NCBI GenBank assembly: GCA_016700175.1
Contig: CP065003.1
Coordinates: 1,994,001-2,058,000 of the forward strand
Reading direction: 5' to 3'
From: Acidobacteriota bacterium
GTDB taxonomy: Bacteria > Acidobacteriota > Blastocatellia > Pyrinomonadales > Pyrinomonadaceae
DNA: 64,000 bases
Both the position numbers and the translations under genes were made by a program. Positions 26,624 through 34,957 of the stretch are shown in pieces (position 1 is the stretch's first letter; every line of letters begins with the position of its first letter). The notes beneath the pieces are model-generated. The model was not told the origin of the DNA. It did no database searches and worked only from the letters and a program-made list of their open reading frames with translations.

Positions 26624-28000
26624 ATGGAAACGATCCTGATCGCGGTATTCATCCTCGGATACCTTTTGATCACCCTCGAACACCCGCTTAAGCTCGACAA
26701 GACTGTCACGGCGCTCATCATGGCCGCAACTCTCTGGGGGCTGCTCGCGGTCGGGTTCCATTCCGGATGGCTTGAGATCATCGGCGTCGACCATCGCGCT
26801 TTCGCTTTCAATGGGTTTGGCGGGAACGGCCAGGAAGCGTTCGACGACACTTTGCTGTATCACCTCGCGTCGGTTTCGGAAATACTGATATTTCTGATCT
26901 GCGCGATGGCGATCGTCGAGATAATGGACCTCCACAGGGCTTTCTCGGTGGTCCAGGATTTCGTGAGCACCAAGAGCTATTCCCGGCTCCTGTGGATCAT
27001 CGGCACCCTGAGCTTTTTTCTTTCTTCAGTGATCGACAACCTCACGACGACTATCATAGTCATCTCGCTTCTCAGGACCCTCATCCCCGAACAGGATCGC
27101 CGGATCTGGTACGCGGGAATGGTCGTGATCGCCGCGAACGCCGGGGGCGCCTGGTCTCCGATCGGAGACGTGACGACGACGATGCTCTGGATAGACGACA
27201 AGGTCACCGCGCTGGGTCTCGCCGAGCACCTGATCATTCCGTCGCTCGTATGCTTTGTCGTCCCCTTCGCCATCGGCTCCATTTTCCTGAGGCCGTTCCG
27301 CGGATACGCGGAGTTCAAGACCGATGAGGACAGGGAGGTGATGAAGCTCCTCTCAAGCCGCACGATGTTCTACCTGGGCCTCGGCGCCATTGTTTCCGTG
27401 CCATTCTTCAGAGCGGCGACCGACCTTCCTCCTTACATCGGAATGATTCTGGCGTTGGGTATCGTCTGGCTTGTCTCGGAATACATTACGCCGCTCAAAG
27501 ACCTCACGCAGTCGCAGAAGAACCTGTATTCCGCCAAGCGGGCACTTGAGCGGATCGAGCTGTCCAGCATCCTCTTCTTTCTCGGGATCCTGCTCTCGGT
27601 CGCGGCGCTTGAAACGCTTTCATACGGGCTTATCAATGGCGGAGATAAGGTTGGGACGTTGCGTTATTTCGCAGAGGTTATGAACGCGGCGATCCCAAAC
27701 CGTGAGGCCGTCAGCACGCTCATCGGCGTCGCATCGGCGGTCATCGACAACGTACCGCTGGTTGCGGCGGCACTGGGAATGTTCAATGATCCCGTTGACG
27801 ATCGCCTTTGGCATCTGCTTGCCTTCACTGCCGGGACGGGCGGAAGCATGTTGATCATCGGTTCAGCAGCGGGTGTGGCCGCAATGGGAATGGAAAAGAT
27901 CCGATTCGGGTGGTATCTGAAGAACATAGCCTGGCTCGCGGCGCTCGGCTTCCTGGCGGGCATCGCTGCGTTTATCATTCTTAAGCCTGCCGGACTGTAG
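26624..28000 (+). CDS. NhaD-type Na+/H+ antiporter
   Basis: A 458-residue membrane protein of the ion transporter superfamily, NhaD group, exchanging Na+ or Li+ for H+. The NhaD marks are present: LEHPLKLDKTVTAL at the N-terminus, SFFLSSVIDNLTTTIIVISLL (about 128-148), NAGGAWSPIGDVTTTMLW (about 171-188) and a second VIDNVPLVAAALGMF motif near 370. About a dozen hydrophobic segments are visible. It opens a four-gene plus-strand operon with gamma carbonic anhydrase, a KefF-like reductase and a KefC-like antiporter, which points to joint control of cytoplasmic pH and cations. Confidence 0.9.
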   Translation: METILIAVFILGYLLITLEHPLKLDKTVTALIMAATLWGLLAVGFHSGWLEIIGVDHRAFAFNGFGGNGQEAFDDTLLYHLASVSEILIFLICAMAIVEIMDLHRAFSVVQDFVSTKSYSRLLWIIGTLSFFLSSVIDNLTTTIIVISLLRTLIPEQDRRIWYAGMVVIAANAGGAWSPIGDVTTTMLWIDDKVTALGLAEHLIIPSLVCFVVPFAIGSIFLRPFRGYAEFKTDEDREVMKLLSSRTMFYLGLGAIVSVPFFRAATDLPPYIGMILALGIVWLVSEYITPLKDLTQSQKNLYSAKRALERIELSSILFFLGILLSVAALETLSYGLINGGDKVGTLRYFAEVMNAAIPNREAVSTLIGVASAVIDNVPLVAAALGMFNDPVDDRLWHLLAFTAGTGGSMLIIGSAAGVAAMGMEKIRFGWYLKNIAWLAALGFLAGIAAFIILKPAGL

Positions 28001-28026
28001 TATTTCTCCGCGGAAGTGACGAAGAT

Positions 28027-28536
28027 ATGCTGAGAGACTTCCAGAACAACTCCCCGTCCATCGCCGACACGGCCTTCATAGCCGAGAACGCCGTCGTCAT
28101 CGGCGACGTCGAGATCGGGGAGCAAGCGAGCATCTGGTACAACTGCGTCCTCCGCGGCGACGTGAACTACATACGGATCGGCGACCGGACCAACATCCAG
28201 GACGCGACCGTCATTCACGTCTCGAGCCGGGACCATCCGACCATCGTCGAGCCGGACGTGGTCGTCGGACATACCGTCACGCTTCACGGATGCTACGTCG
28301 AGAGCGGCTCGCTGATCGGCATCGGTTCGGTCATCCTCGACGGCGCTCACATCGGCCGGGATTCGCTGATCGCCGCCGGCAGCCTAGTCACTCCCGGGAC
28401 CGAGATACCGCCCGGATCGTTCGCGCTGGGCCGGCCGGCGAGGGTGATCCGGGAAGTGACGAACGAAGAGATCGAGACCCAGCGCAGGATCTGCGAGGGC
28501 TACGTAGACCTCGGCTCGATCTACGCAAAAGAATGA
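28027..28536 (+). CDS. Gamma-class carbonic anhydrase family protein
   Basis: A 169-residue left-handed beta-helix protein of the gamma carbonic anhydrase/PaaY/YrdA group. Hexapeptide repeats run from about residue 15 to 140. The three zinc-ligand positions are filled by His in DATVIHVSS and VGHTVTLHGC, and Arg/Asp of RGDVNYIRIGDRTNIQD are conserved. Members either hydrate CO2 or have unproven activity. Position 26 bp after the Na+/H+ antiporter and before kefF/kefC supports a pH role, supplying protons from CO2 hydration. Coding continues with 12 bp to the next gene. Confidence 0.92.
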   Translation: MLRDFQNNSPSIADTAFIAENAVVIGDVEIGEQASIWYNCVLRGDVNYIRIGDRTNIQDATVIHVSSRDHPTIVEPDVVVGHTVTLHGCYVESGSLIGIGSVILDGAHIGRDSLIAAGSLVTPGTEIPPGSFALGRPARVIREVTNEEIETQRRICEGYVDLGSIYAKE

Positions 28537-28548
28537 GGGAAGGAAAAA

Positions 28549-29145
28549 ATGCAAAGGGTCCTGATACTGTTCGCCCATCCGAGGCTGGAAAATTCGAGGA
28601 TCAACAGCCGTCTGGTCCGCGCCGTCCCACGCGCCGACAATTTCACGTTCCACGACCTCTACGACAACTATCCCGATTTCAACATCGACATCGAGCTTGA
28701 AAAACAGCTTCTTCTCGACCACGACGTCGTCGTCTGGCACCACCCCTTCTACTGGTACAGCTCGCCTCCGATCCTGAAGCAATGGATAGATATGGTCCTG
28801 GAGTACGGCTGGGCATACGGAACCGGAGGGGAAAAGCTCAAGGGCAAGGTGATCTTCAACGCGATCACCACCGGCGGCAACAACGACGCCTACTGTCCCG
28901 AAGGCTACAACTGCTTCACGATCACGGACTTCCTTCGGCCGTTCGAGCAGACAGCGAGGCTCTGCAATATGGATTACCTGCCGCCGTTTGCCGTGATGGG
29001 CACGCACCGAATGAAGGACGCGGAGATCGAGAAGGCGGCGGCGGATTATGGAAACCTGCTCGGAATGGTCGGGAACGGGGGATTTGAGCCCGACAAGCTC
29101 CGGGCGCTGAAGTTCCTGAACGATTTCCCTCGGACAGGAGCCTGA
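28549..29145 (+). CDS. KefF/KefG-like flavodoxin-fold NAD(P)H oxidoreductase
   Basis: A 198-residue FMN protein of the NQO/KefF family. FMN-binding marks are LILFAHPRLENSRINSRL at the N-terminus, HHPFYWYSSPPILKQWIDMVLEYGWAYG (about 65-92) and NAITTGGNNDAYC near 105. In E. coli, KefF and KefG bind and activate the KefC and KefB potassium efflux systems and act as quinone reductases. The gene sits directly upstream of a KefC-like antiporter with 14 bp between, which supports that pairing. A Shine-Dalgarno AAGGA precedes the ATG. Confidence 0.92.
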   Translation: MQRVLILFAHPRLENSRINSRLVRAVPRADNFTFHDLYDNYPDFNIDIELEKQLLLDHDVVVWHHPFYWYSSPPILKQWIDMVLEYGWAYGTGGEKLKGKVIFNAITTGGNNDAYCPEGYNCFTITDFLRPFEQTARLCNMDYLPPFAVMGTHRMKDAEIEKAAADYGNLLGMVGNGGFEPDKLRALKFLNDFPRTGA

Positions 29146-29159
29146 TCGAAGGAGAATAG

Positions 29160-31037
29160 ATGGCAGCAGCCGATTTCCTTTCACAAGCCACCGTTTATCT
29201 CGCCGCCGCGGTGATCTGCGTGCCCATCGCGAAGCGCCTGGGGCTCGGGTCGGTACTTGGCTATCTGATCGCCGGGATGCTGATAGGGCCTTACGCCTTC
29301 GGGTTTCTGGGCGAGGAAGGCGAGGACCTGATGCACTTCGCCGAGTTCGGCGTGGTGATAATGCTGTTCATCATCGGCCTCGAGCTCGAGCCGCAGAAGC
29401 TCTGGCGGCTCAGAAAGCAGATCCTGGGAGTCGGGATGTCGCAGGTGCTCGTCACGGCGGCGATCATCTTCGGAGCCTGCCTTGCGCTCGGCTTGATCTG
29501 GCAGAGCGCTCTCACGGTAGCGCTCGCCCTCGCGCTTTCTTCGACCGCAATCGTCCTCCAGACCCTTGCCGAAAAGAACCTTATGGACAGCGAGGGAGGC
29601 CGCAACTCCTTTGCTGTCCTTCTCTTCCAGGACATCGCGGTTATCCCGATCCTGGCGATCCTTCCCCTGCTCGCGTTCCGCTCCGTCGCTTCCGACGAAG
29701 GTTCTAAGACGATCCTCGAAGGCCTTCCGCTCGGGCTTCAGACCGTCGCGGTCCTCGGAGCGGTCGCATTGATAGTGCTCGCCGGACGATACCTGATCGT
29801 CCCGGGGCTCCGAGCGATCGCAAGGGCGCGCCTGAGAGAGCTGTTCACCGCCGCCGCGCTTCTGATTGTCGTTTCGATCGCACTGCTGATGCAGGCGGTA
29901 GGGCTTTCGCCCGCGCTCGGCACTTTCCTCGGAGGCGTGATCCTTGCGAACAGCGAGTACAAGCACGAACTCGAAAGCGACCTGGATCCGATAAAAGGGC
30001 TCCTGCTGGGACTCTTCTTTATCGCCGTCGGAGCATCGATCGATTTTGATCTGATCGCCGCCAACCCTCTGCTTGTGGTCTCGCTGACCGCAGCCCTGAT
30101 GGCCGTGAAGTTCGCCGTCCTGTTCGGCATCGGCCGCTTTTTCAATCTCCTGACGGCCCAGAATTTCCTGTTCGCTTTCGCTCTCGCGCAGGCGGGCGAA
30201 TTCGCGTTCGTGATCTTCTCGTTCGCGGCGCAACTCGGCATCGCTTCGAGCGAGACTCTCGGTCTTGGCATTTCGGTCGTCGCGCTCTCGATGACCGTCA
30301 CGCCGCTTCTGTTCATCGTCAACGAGAAACTGATCCAGCCCAGGCTTTGCGACGGGACGCCGAAGGAAGACAAGCCTGCCGACGCGATAGAGGAAAAGAA
30401 CAAGGTGATCATCGCCGGGTTCGGGCATTTCGGGAGCACGGTCGGCCGGTTCCTGCGCGCGAACGGCGTCGAGGCGACGTTCCTGGACAACGACCCCGAC
30501 CGCGTCAACCTGTTGAGAAAGCTCGGTTTCAAGGTCTACTACGGAGACGCGACCCGTCCCGACTTCCTTCTGTCGGCCGGCGCCGACGATGCCGAGATAT
30601 TTGTCTCGGCTATAGACGATCCGGAGCGGAATTACGCGCTCGTTGAAACGCTCCAGAAGTTCTTTCCGCACCTCGAGCTGATGATGAGGGCGAACAACCG
30701 CTACGACGCGTACGAGTTCATCGAGATGGGTCTCGGGAACATTTACCGCGAAAGCCTGGACACGTCGGTCAGGTTGGGCGTCGACGTGCTCCGGAAGCTG
30801 GGCGGCGGCGCGTACACTTCTTACAGGGCGGGCCAGCAGTTCCTGAAGCGGGACGAGGCGGCGATGGGCGAACTCGCGGAGCATCGGCACGATATGAAGG
30901 CCTACATTTCGGAAGCGCGCGCGAGGATCGAGCTGCAGGAAGAGCTGATGGAGAAGGATATGGAGGACAAGGCCCGGGAGCAGGACCACGCGTGGGACAG
31001 CGAGCCGCTTGTGCGGGGATTCGGCGCGGGAGAGTGA
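29160..31037 (+). CDS. KefB/KefC-like K+/H+ antiporter
   Basis: A 625-residue CPA2-family monovalent cation/proton antiporter. About twelve membrane segments fill residues 1-400 (LGLGSVLGYLIAGMLIGPYAF, LLFQDIAVIPILAILPLL with the conserved Gln-Asp, ALGTFLGGVILANSEYKHELE). A RCK/TrkA-N domain follows, with the Rossmann start VIIAGFGHFGSTVGRFL at about 415, NDPDRVNLLRKLGFKVYYGDAT and the acidic end of the fold. The last 70 residues are charged and helical. It lies last in the nhaD-gCA-kefF-kefC operon. Four bases after its stop begins a 7-bp-period array. Confidence 0.93.
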   Translation: MAAADFLSQATVYLAAAVICVPIAKRLGLGSVLGYLIAGMLIGPYAFGFLGEEGEDLMHFAEFGVVIMLFIIGLELEPQKLWRLRKQILGVGMSQVLVTAAIIFGACLALGLIWQSALTVALALALSSTAIVLQTLAEKNLMDSEGGRNSFAVLLFQDIAVIPILAILPLLAFRSVASDEGSKTILEGLPLGLQTVAVLGAVALIVLAGRYLIVPGLRAIARARLRELFTAAALLIVVSIALLMQAVGLSPALGTFLGGVILANSEYKHELESDLDPIKGLLLGLFFIAVGASIDFDLIAANPLLVVSLTAALMAVKFAVLFGIGRFFNLLTAQNFLFAFALAQAGEFAFVIFSFAAQLGIASSETLGLGISVVALSMTVTPLLFIVNEKLIQPRLCDGTPKEDKPADAIEEKNKVIIAGFGHFGSTVGRFLRANGVEATFLDNDPDRVNLLRKLGFKVYYGDATRPDFLLSAGADDAEIFVSAIDDPERNYALVETLQKFFPHLELMMRANNRYDAYEFIEMGLGNIYRESLDTSVRLGVDVLRKLGGGAYTSYRAGQQFLKRDEAAMGELAEHRHDMKAYISEARARIELQEELMEKDMEDKAREQDHAWDSEPLVRGFGAGE

Positions 31038-31040
31038 GCG

Positions 31041-31089
31041 ATCAATGGTCATTTTTCAATGTTCATCGATCAATGGTCAACGATCATTT
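31041..31089. repeat. 7-bp-period array after the kefC-like stop (7 units)
   Basis: Seven units with an exact 7-bp step: ATCAATG, GTCATTT, TTCAATG, TTCATCG, ATCAATG, GTCAACG, ATCATTT. It starts four bases after the stop codon. Related units occur near 55341-55375. Confidence 0.85.
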
Positions 31090-31307
31090 GCGCGGGACTC
31101 GTGCCCGTTTAGCCCCGGCACTTGTGCCGGGGACCAGATCTGCCGCAGTGGATGAGGTAAGCCTTTGGCTTACCGGGCGTGGCCGAATCAAGGCGTTAGC
31201 GGCTCTGCCGCCCCTGTGTGCGGTAAGCCTCCGGCTTACCGGGCGTGGCCTCTACACCTTGATGCGCGGAGGCTGAGCCTCCGCGCGAAAAGAGGGGGAC
31301 AGCAGCT
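31090..31307. repeat. Interspersed short palindromes (GGTAAGCC-type)
   Basis: Part of a 605-bp gene-free region (31038-31642). It holds GGTAAGCCTTTGGCTTACC (31156-31174) and GGTAAGCCTCCGGCTTACC (31221-31239), both followed by GGGCGTGGCC, and the palindromes CCCGGCACTTGTGCCGGG (31113-31130) and GGAGGCTGAGCCTCC (31268-31282). A partial relative of the first palindrome is near 20150. Confidence 0.8.
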
Positions 31308-31490
31308 CGGAAAGGCAAAGCCTTTCCGCACACACCGGCGGCAAAGCCGCAAGAGAAAAAAGACAGCCCGCCGGAAAGGCAAAGCCTTTCCGCACACACC
31401 GGCGGCAGAGCCGCAAGAGAAAAAAGACAGCCCGCCGGAAAGGCAGAGCCTTTCCGCACACACCGGCGGCAAAGCCGCAACAAGAAATGC
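31308..31490. repeat. Tandem 64-bp repeat, nearly three copies
   Basis: Copies start at 31308, 31372 and 31436 with an exact 64-bp step and very few differences. Each unit contains two small palindromes, GGAAAGGCAAAGCCTTTCC and GCGGCAAAGCCGC, joined by CACACACC, and a purine-rich arm (AAGAGAAAAAAGACAG). Because 64 is not a multiple of three, the open minus-strand frames through it are not credible genes. Repeats are contiguous, so this is not a CRISPR array. Confidence 0.92.
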
Positions 31491-31603
31491 GGACTCCTAA
31501 TCACCGGTCGGGCGCTGCCCGACCAATGCAGCGCAGAGCGCTGCTCTAAACAGAACGCGGAGCCCTGCGCTAAACGGGACTTGCGGCTCTTCCTCCAGAC
31601 CTT

Positions 31604-31638
31604 CTTTTTACTTTTTACTTTTTACCTTTTACTTTTAA
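31604..31638. repeat. 7-bp-period pyrimidine array in front of hisS
   Basis: Five 7-bp units (CTTTTTA three times, CCTTTTA, CTTTTAA) end four bases before the hisS ATG at 31643. They occupy the place where a Shine-Dalgarno would be expected, and none is visible. Confidence 0.85.
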
Positions 31639-31642
31639 CCCA

Positions 31643-32986
31643 ATGACCAACACCAACCCCGCGCGCGGGATGCGCGATTTCCTCCCCATTGACGTACGCA
31701 AGCGCGAGTATGTGATCGGCGTGATCAAGGAGGTGTACGAGAAATACGGCTACGAGCCGCTCGAGACGCCTTCGATAGAGAACCTCGACACGCTGACCAA
31801 CAAGTACGGCGAAGAGGGGAACCAGCTGATGTTCAAGATCCTCAAGCGGGGGGAGAAGCTTCAACAGGAGCTCGCCGAGGGTACGATCCGCGACGAGGAC
31901 CAGCTTTCCGATCTGGCGCTCCGGTACGACCTCACCGTGCCGCTCGCGAGAGTCGTCGCGAACTACCGAAACGAACTGCCGAAGTTCTTCAAACGCTATC
32001 AGATACAGCCCGTTTGGCGCGCAGACCGTCCTGCGAAAGGGAGGTTCCGCGAGTTCTGTCAGTGCGACGTCGATTCGATCGGGTCGACCTCGCTGGTGAT
32101 CGAGGCCGAGCAGATCTCGGCGGTCTCGGAGATCCTGAAGAGGCTCGGGTTCGAAGATTTCGAGGTACGCCTAAATCACCGCAAGGTCCTGGCCGGAATC
32201 CTCGAGATCGCGGGGGTCCACGTGGACAGCCACTCCGACGCGCTGGTCGTTATCGACAAACTCGACAAGATCGGACGCGGCGGGGTCGAGAAGGAATTGA
32301 GGGAGCGCGGGATCGGACCGGAAGGTCTGGCCAGGGTTCTCGCCCTCGCGGAATCCGGAACCGCCGCCACGATGGACGACCTTGAGGACCTCGTTTCGGC
32401 AAGCATGACGGGTGCGGAAGGCGCGAAGGATCTTGAAGAGATCTGCCGTTTGGCGTCGACCTATAGAAGGATCGTCCTCGATCCGACGCTCGCACGGGGC
32501 CTATCGTATTACACAGGTGCGATCTTCGAGATACGCGTGTCCGACCTGGCGGGGAGCCTGGGTGGAGGCGGACGCTACGACGGTCTGATCGGAATGTTCG
32601 GCAAGGAAGACATTCCTGCATGCGGGTTCAGTCTGGGTCTCGAACGTATTTTGTTCGTGATGGAAGAACGCGGGATGTTCCCCGCCGATCTGCCTTCCGC
32701 GCCGGCCGACGTGATGGTCACGGTCTGGAGCGAGGACACGGTCGCCGAGGCATTGAAGCTCGCTGGAGAACTTCGGGCCGCAGGCATCCGCACGCTCGTC
32801 TATCCGCAGGCTGACAAGCTTGGCAAGCAGTTCAAATACGCTGACCAGATCGGCGTGGCGCGGGTCTGCATCCTCGGCGAATCGGAGATCGAGAAGGGCG
32901 AGGTGTCGGTGAAGGATATGAGAACGGGCGAGCAGAAGACGGTGGGGCGCGGATCGGTCGTGCGGCAATTTCGCATTGATAATTGA
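31643..32986 (+). CDS. hisS: Histidyl-tRNA synthetase
   Basis: A 447-residue class II aminoacyl-tRNA synthetase. Motif 1 lies in GMRDFLPIDVRKREYV, motif 2 in WRADRPAKGRFREFCQCDVDSIG, the histidine-specific LARGLSYYTGAIFEI at about 290 (usual form RGLDYYTG; here Ser replaces Asp), and motif 3 in CGFSLGLERILFVM. The C-terminal anticodon-binding domain covers about 350-445 (ADVMVTVWSEDTVAEALKLAGELRAAGI). The start has no Shine-Dalgarno but a pyrimidine heptamer array directly upstream. The TGA stop lies inside another 7-bp-period run. Confidence 0.95.
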   Translation: MTNTNPARGMRDFLPIDVRKREYVIGVIKEVYEKYGYEPLETPSIENLDTLTNKYGEEGNQLMFKILKRGEKLQQELAEGTIRDEDQLSDLALRYDLTVPLARVVANYRNELPKFFKRYQIQPVWRADRPAKGRFREFCQCDVDSIGSTSLVIEAEQISAVSEILKRLGFEDFEVRLNHRKVLAGILEIAGVHVDSHSDALVVIDKLDKIGRGGVEKELRERGIGPEGLARVLALAESGTAATMDDLEDLVSASMTGAEGAKDLEEICRLASTYRRIVLDPTLARGLSYYTGAIFEIRVSDLAGSLGGGGRYDGLIGMFGKEDIPACGFSLGLERILFVMEERGMFPADLPSAPADVMVTVWSEDTVAEALKLAGELRAAGIRTLVYPQADKLGKQFKYADQIGVARVCILGESEIEKGEVSVKDMRTGEQKTVGRGSVVRQFRIDN

Positions 32987-32995
32987 TGGTTGATA
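32975..32995. repeat. 7-bp-period run overlapping the hisS stop
   Basis: Three units (ATTGATA, ATTGATG, GTTGATA) at an exact 7-bp step span the last codons of hisS and its TGA stop at 32984-32986. The run is short and could be chance on its own; it is listed because the same arrangement recurs at other gene ends. Confidence 0.5.
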
Positions 32996-33059
32996 ATGGA
33001 GAGTCTGGTTTTCGATCGCCATCTGTGTTTCCCTTTCGTCAGTGTTTCTCGAATTGGGC

Positions 33060-33168
33060 TAACCGCAAAGCACGCGAGGGTTCTCGCAAAGTACGCAAAG
33101 AAAGACGCCGTTCGACACTTACCTCTTTGCGATCTTCGCGCAAACCTTTGTGACCTTTGCGGTTAATC
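33060..33168. repeat. Long imperfect inverted repeat of CGCAAAG motifs
   Basis: The 408-bp gap 32987-33394 has no gene. The left arm (33060-33105) carries AACCGCAAAGCACGCGAGGG and further CGCAAAG copies. The right arm (33121-33168) is its imperfect reverse complement ending CTTTGCGGTTAA. Together they could fold into a long hairpin. A similar structure lies at 36618-36733. Confidence 0.8.
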
Positions 33169-33207
33169 TTCTTTTTTAGAGGGCCCAGTGCACGCTCAGT
33201 CCTGGGA

Positions 33208-33298
33208 GTTGCCATTTTCGCCCTTGCTTATGCCCGGGTTACTGACGCGACTCGCCATCGGCGGATCCCCATCTCTTCCATCCCCTTCATCTCTGTTC
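33208..33298 (+). repeat. Direct-repeat flank, copy A (left of POTRA-like gene)
   Basis: This stretch shares blocks in the same order with 34664-34736: a TGCC..TTTTCGCCC start, GGG(T/C)TACTGAC in the middle and TCCATCCCCTTCATC plus CTGTTC at the end. The two copies flank the low-GC gene at 33395-34561. Confidence 0.65.
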
Positions 33299-33394
33299 TG
33301 TTGGACGCAACTCCCTTCACAAAAAATTTCGATTTCGACAATCGCAGTGATAAGATTTCCAGAGCCGAAATTCACAAGAGGAGCTTGCCGGGAA

Positions 33395-34561
33395 ATGAGA
33401 GCTGATCGATCAATCAGACTAACTGGCCGTTGTCCGAGCGCGTTGTTCGTGGTTTGTTGCGTGTTCTCCTTATGCCTGCAAGTGACCGGGCAATCGGGTG
33501 AAGATTCAATCGGACTCGAACAGTTCAGAGGAAAGAAGGTCGCTGAGGTCAAGGTGATACAGACTTACCCGACAGACAGTGAGAAAATCATCAGCGATGA
33601 TCAAGTCAGGCAAGTTTTTCTCCATAATACATCGACGCTTTCCCATGATCTCAGCGCCCGATTCCTCACGAACCCTGAAACGGCAAAGTTCGCAGTGGAA
33701 GACTACTTCGCCAACGGCGGGTTCCTGCAGTCTTCCGTGCTCGTCACCGGCGCTCTTCTTGAAAGCGGCAAAGTCACGCTAACCGTCAAGGTCAATGTTG
33801 GTCGGAGATCACAAGTGACGGGTGTGGTATTCACCGGTGATTTCACCCTGCCTGAGTCCGAGCTTCGCAAAGAACTGACCGAATGCATCGGTCCTGTTAA
33901 GAAGTGGTTCGATAAGAGACACTACGAGTATTGCCTTATGGGGCGGGTCCGCGAACTGTTTTTTGCTGAAGGATATTTCAAATCGAGAATCGAAGACCTC
34001 AGGATGCTGAGCTATCCTGAAGGACTAGTCGAAATTAAAGTTACTCAGGGTCCGCTGTATTTTTTACGCCGCTTTGAGGTCCAAGGAGCGGCTTACTTTG
34101 GTAATGAAAATGTGAGGAAGCTTCTCGGTGTCACTGAAGGTCTCCCGCCAAATGGTAAGAAGATTCGCTACACAATGGAGAAAGAGCTGGAAGGTGTTTA
34201 CAAGAATCTCGGATTTATCGAGTATGATTTTGACATTGATCCCTCTTTCGTGGATCCCGAGAATGAAGGCGATCCAGGATTCGTCGATTTTAGAGTGACG
34301 ATAGACGAAGGATCGCGTTACCGACTCGCCGGGATATCGTTTGTTTTGGCCGATAGCAGAACCGCGCTGATGCTGCGCTCGCTGATTGACATAAGAGACG
34401 GTGAGTACTTCAGCAGAAAGTTGCTCCGTGAGGGAATTGAGAAGATCAATGCCCTGGGAGAGTTCTGGGAAATTGATCTCGATCAGGATTCCGAGTTCAG
34501 ACTGAACCGAGAAAAGCGAGAGCTATTCATTAAAATCAAGATCGCAAGACGCGACGACTGA
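33395..34561 (+). CDS. Exported POTRA-like repeat protein
   Basis: A 388-residue protein beginning at ATG 33395 with a signal-like segment (SALFVVCCVFSLCLQVTGQ). The rest resembles stacked POTRA domains of outer-membrane assembly factors. Repeating units contain GKVTLTVKVNVGRRSQVTGVVFTGD, LVEIKVTQGPLYFLRRFEVQGAAYFG (the typical EGPxYxxxxxxxxG turn) and FRVTIDEGSRYRLAGISFV. At least three such units are seen, but no beta-barrel follows. It may be a POTRA-only periplasmic chaperone or a truncated BamA/TamA relative. Base composition is visibly more AT-rich than its neighbours, and related direct repeats lie on both sides, so horizontal gain is plausible. Confidence 0.65.
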   Translation: MRADRSIRLTGRCPSALFVVCCVFSLCLQVTGQSGEDSIGLEQFRGKKVAEVKVIQTYPTDSEKIISDDQVRQVFLHNTSTLSHDLSARFLTNPETAKFAVEDYFANGGFLQSSVLVTGALLESGKVTLTVKVNVGRRSQVTGVVFTGDFTLPESELRKELTECIGPVKKWFDKRHYEYCLMGRVRELFFAEGYFKSRIEDLRMLSYPEGLVEIKVTQGPLYFLRRFEVQGAAYFGNENVRKLLGVTEGLPPNGKKIRYTMEKELEGVYKNLGFIEYDFDIDPSFVDPENEGDPGFVDFRVTIDEGSRYRLAGISFVLADSRTALMLRSLIDIRDGEYFSRKLLREGIEKINALGEFWEIDLDQDSEFRLNREKRELFIKIKIARRDD

Positions 34562-34811
34562 AGATATGACGCCGCTAAATCGGATGTAATCAGATGTCTT
34601 CGGACACAACCACGAAGGGAAACAAATCGGCGCGAAGAAAGGAATCGGGGACGTTTGAACAGAGCTGCCGTTTTTCGCCCTCCCTCACGGTCGGGCTACT
34701 GACACCCCATCCCCTCCATCCCCTTCATCCCTGTTCACAAAATCTCCCCAATCTGCTATAAATTTCCGTAGTTTTTCTCACCCGGGATTCCGCGAACGCT
34801 CACAACCCGCC
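34562..34811. repeat. Spacer with direct-repeat flank, copy B
   Basis: Together with the following array this is a 396-bp gap without a gene. 34664-34736 is copy B of the flank described at 33208-33298. Within it, CCCTCCCTCACGGTCGGGCT belongs to an interspersed sequence also seen near 7896, 54926 and 55160. Confidence 0.65.
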
Positions 34812-34955
34812 GAACCCGGAAACTCAATCAACCCGGTTAACTCAGCCAACTCGGTAAACTCCGTTAACTCGGTAAACTCAATCAACCCGGTTAACTCAGC
34901 CAACTCGGTAAACTCAGTTAACCCGGTTAACTCAGCCAACTCACAAAACTTAATA
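34812..34955. repeat. 9-bp tandem repeat directly upstream of comM (16 units)
   Basis: Sixteen 9-bp units (AACTCNNNN/AACCCGGTT type) end two bases before the comM ATG at 34958. A six-unit block (AACTCAATC AACCCGGTT AACTCAGCC AACTCGGTA and two more) is repeated with a 54-bp step at 34821 and 34875. The array is in reverse orientation relative to that at 26282. No Shine-Dalgarno is visible in front of comM. Confidence 0.93.
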
Positions 34956-34957
34956 CA

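Noticed and set aside
31308..31490. CRISPR array
   Set aside because: Units are contiguous, with no unique spacers and no cas genes nearby. The same holds for the 7-bp, 9-bp and 168-bp arrays.
31196..31504. Overlapping minus-strand open frames across the 64-bp repeats
   Set aside because: All three frames are open because the repeat lacks stops. The 64-bp unit shifts frame in each copy, so no consistent protein exists.
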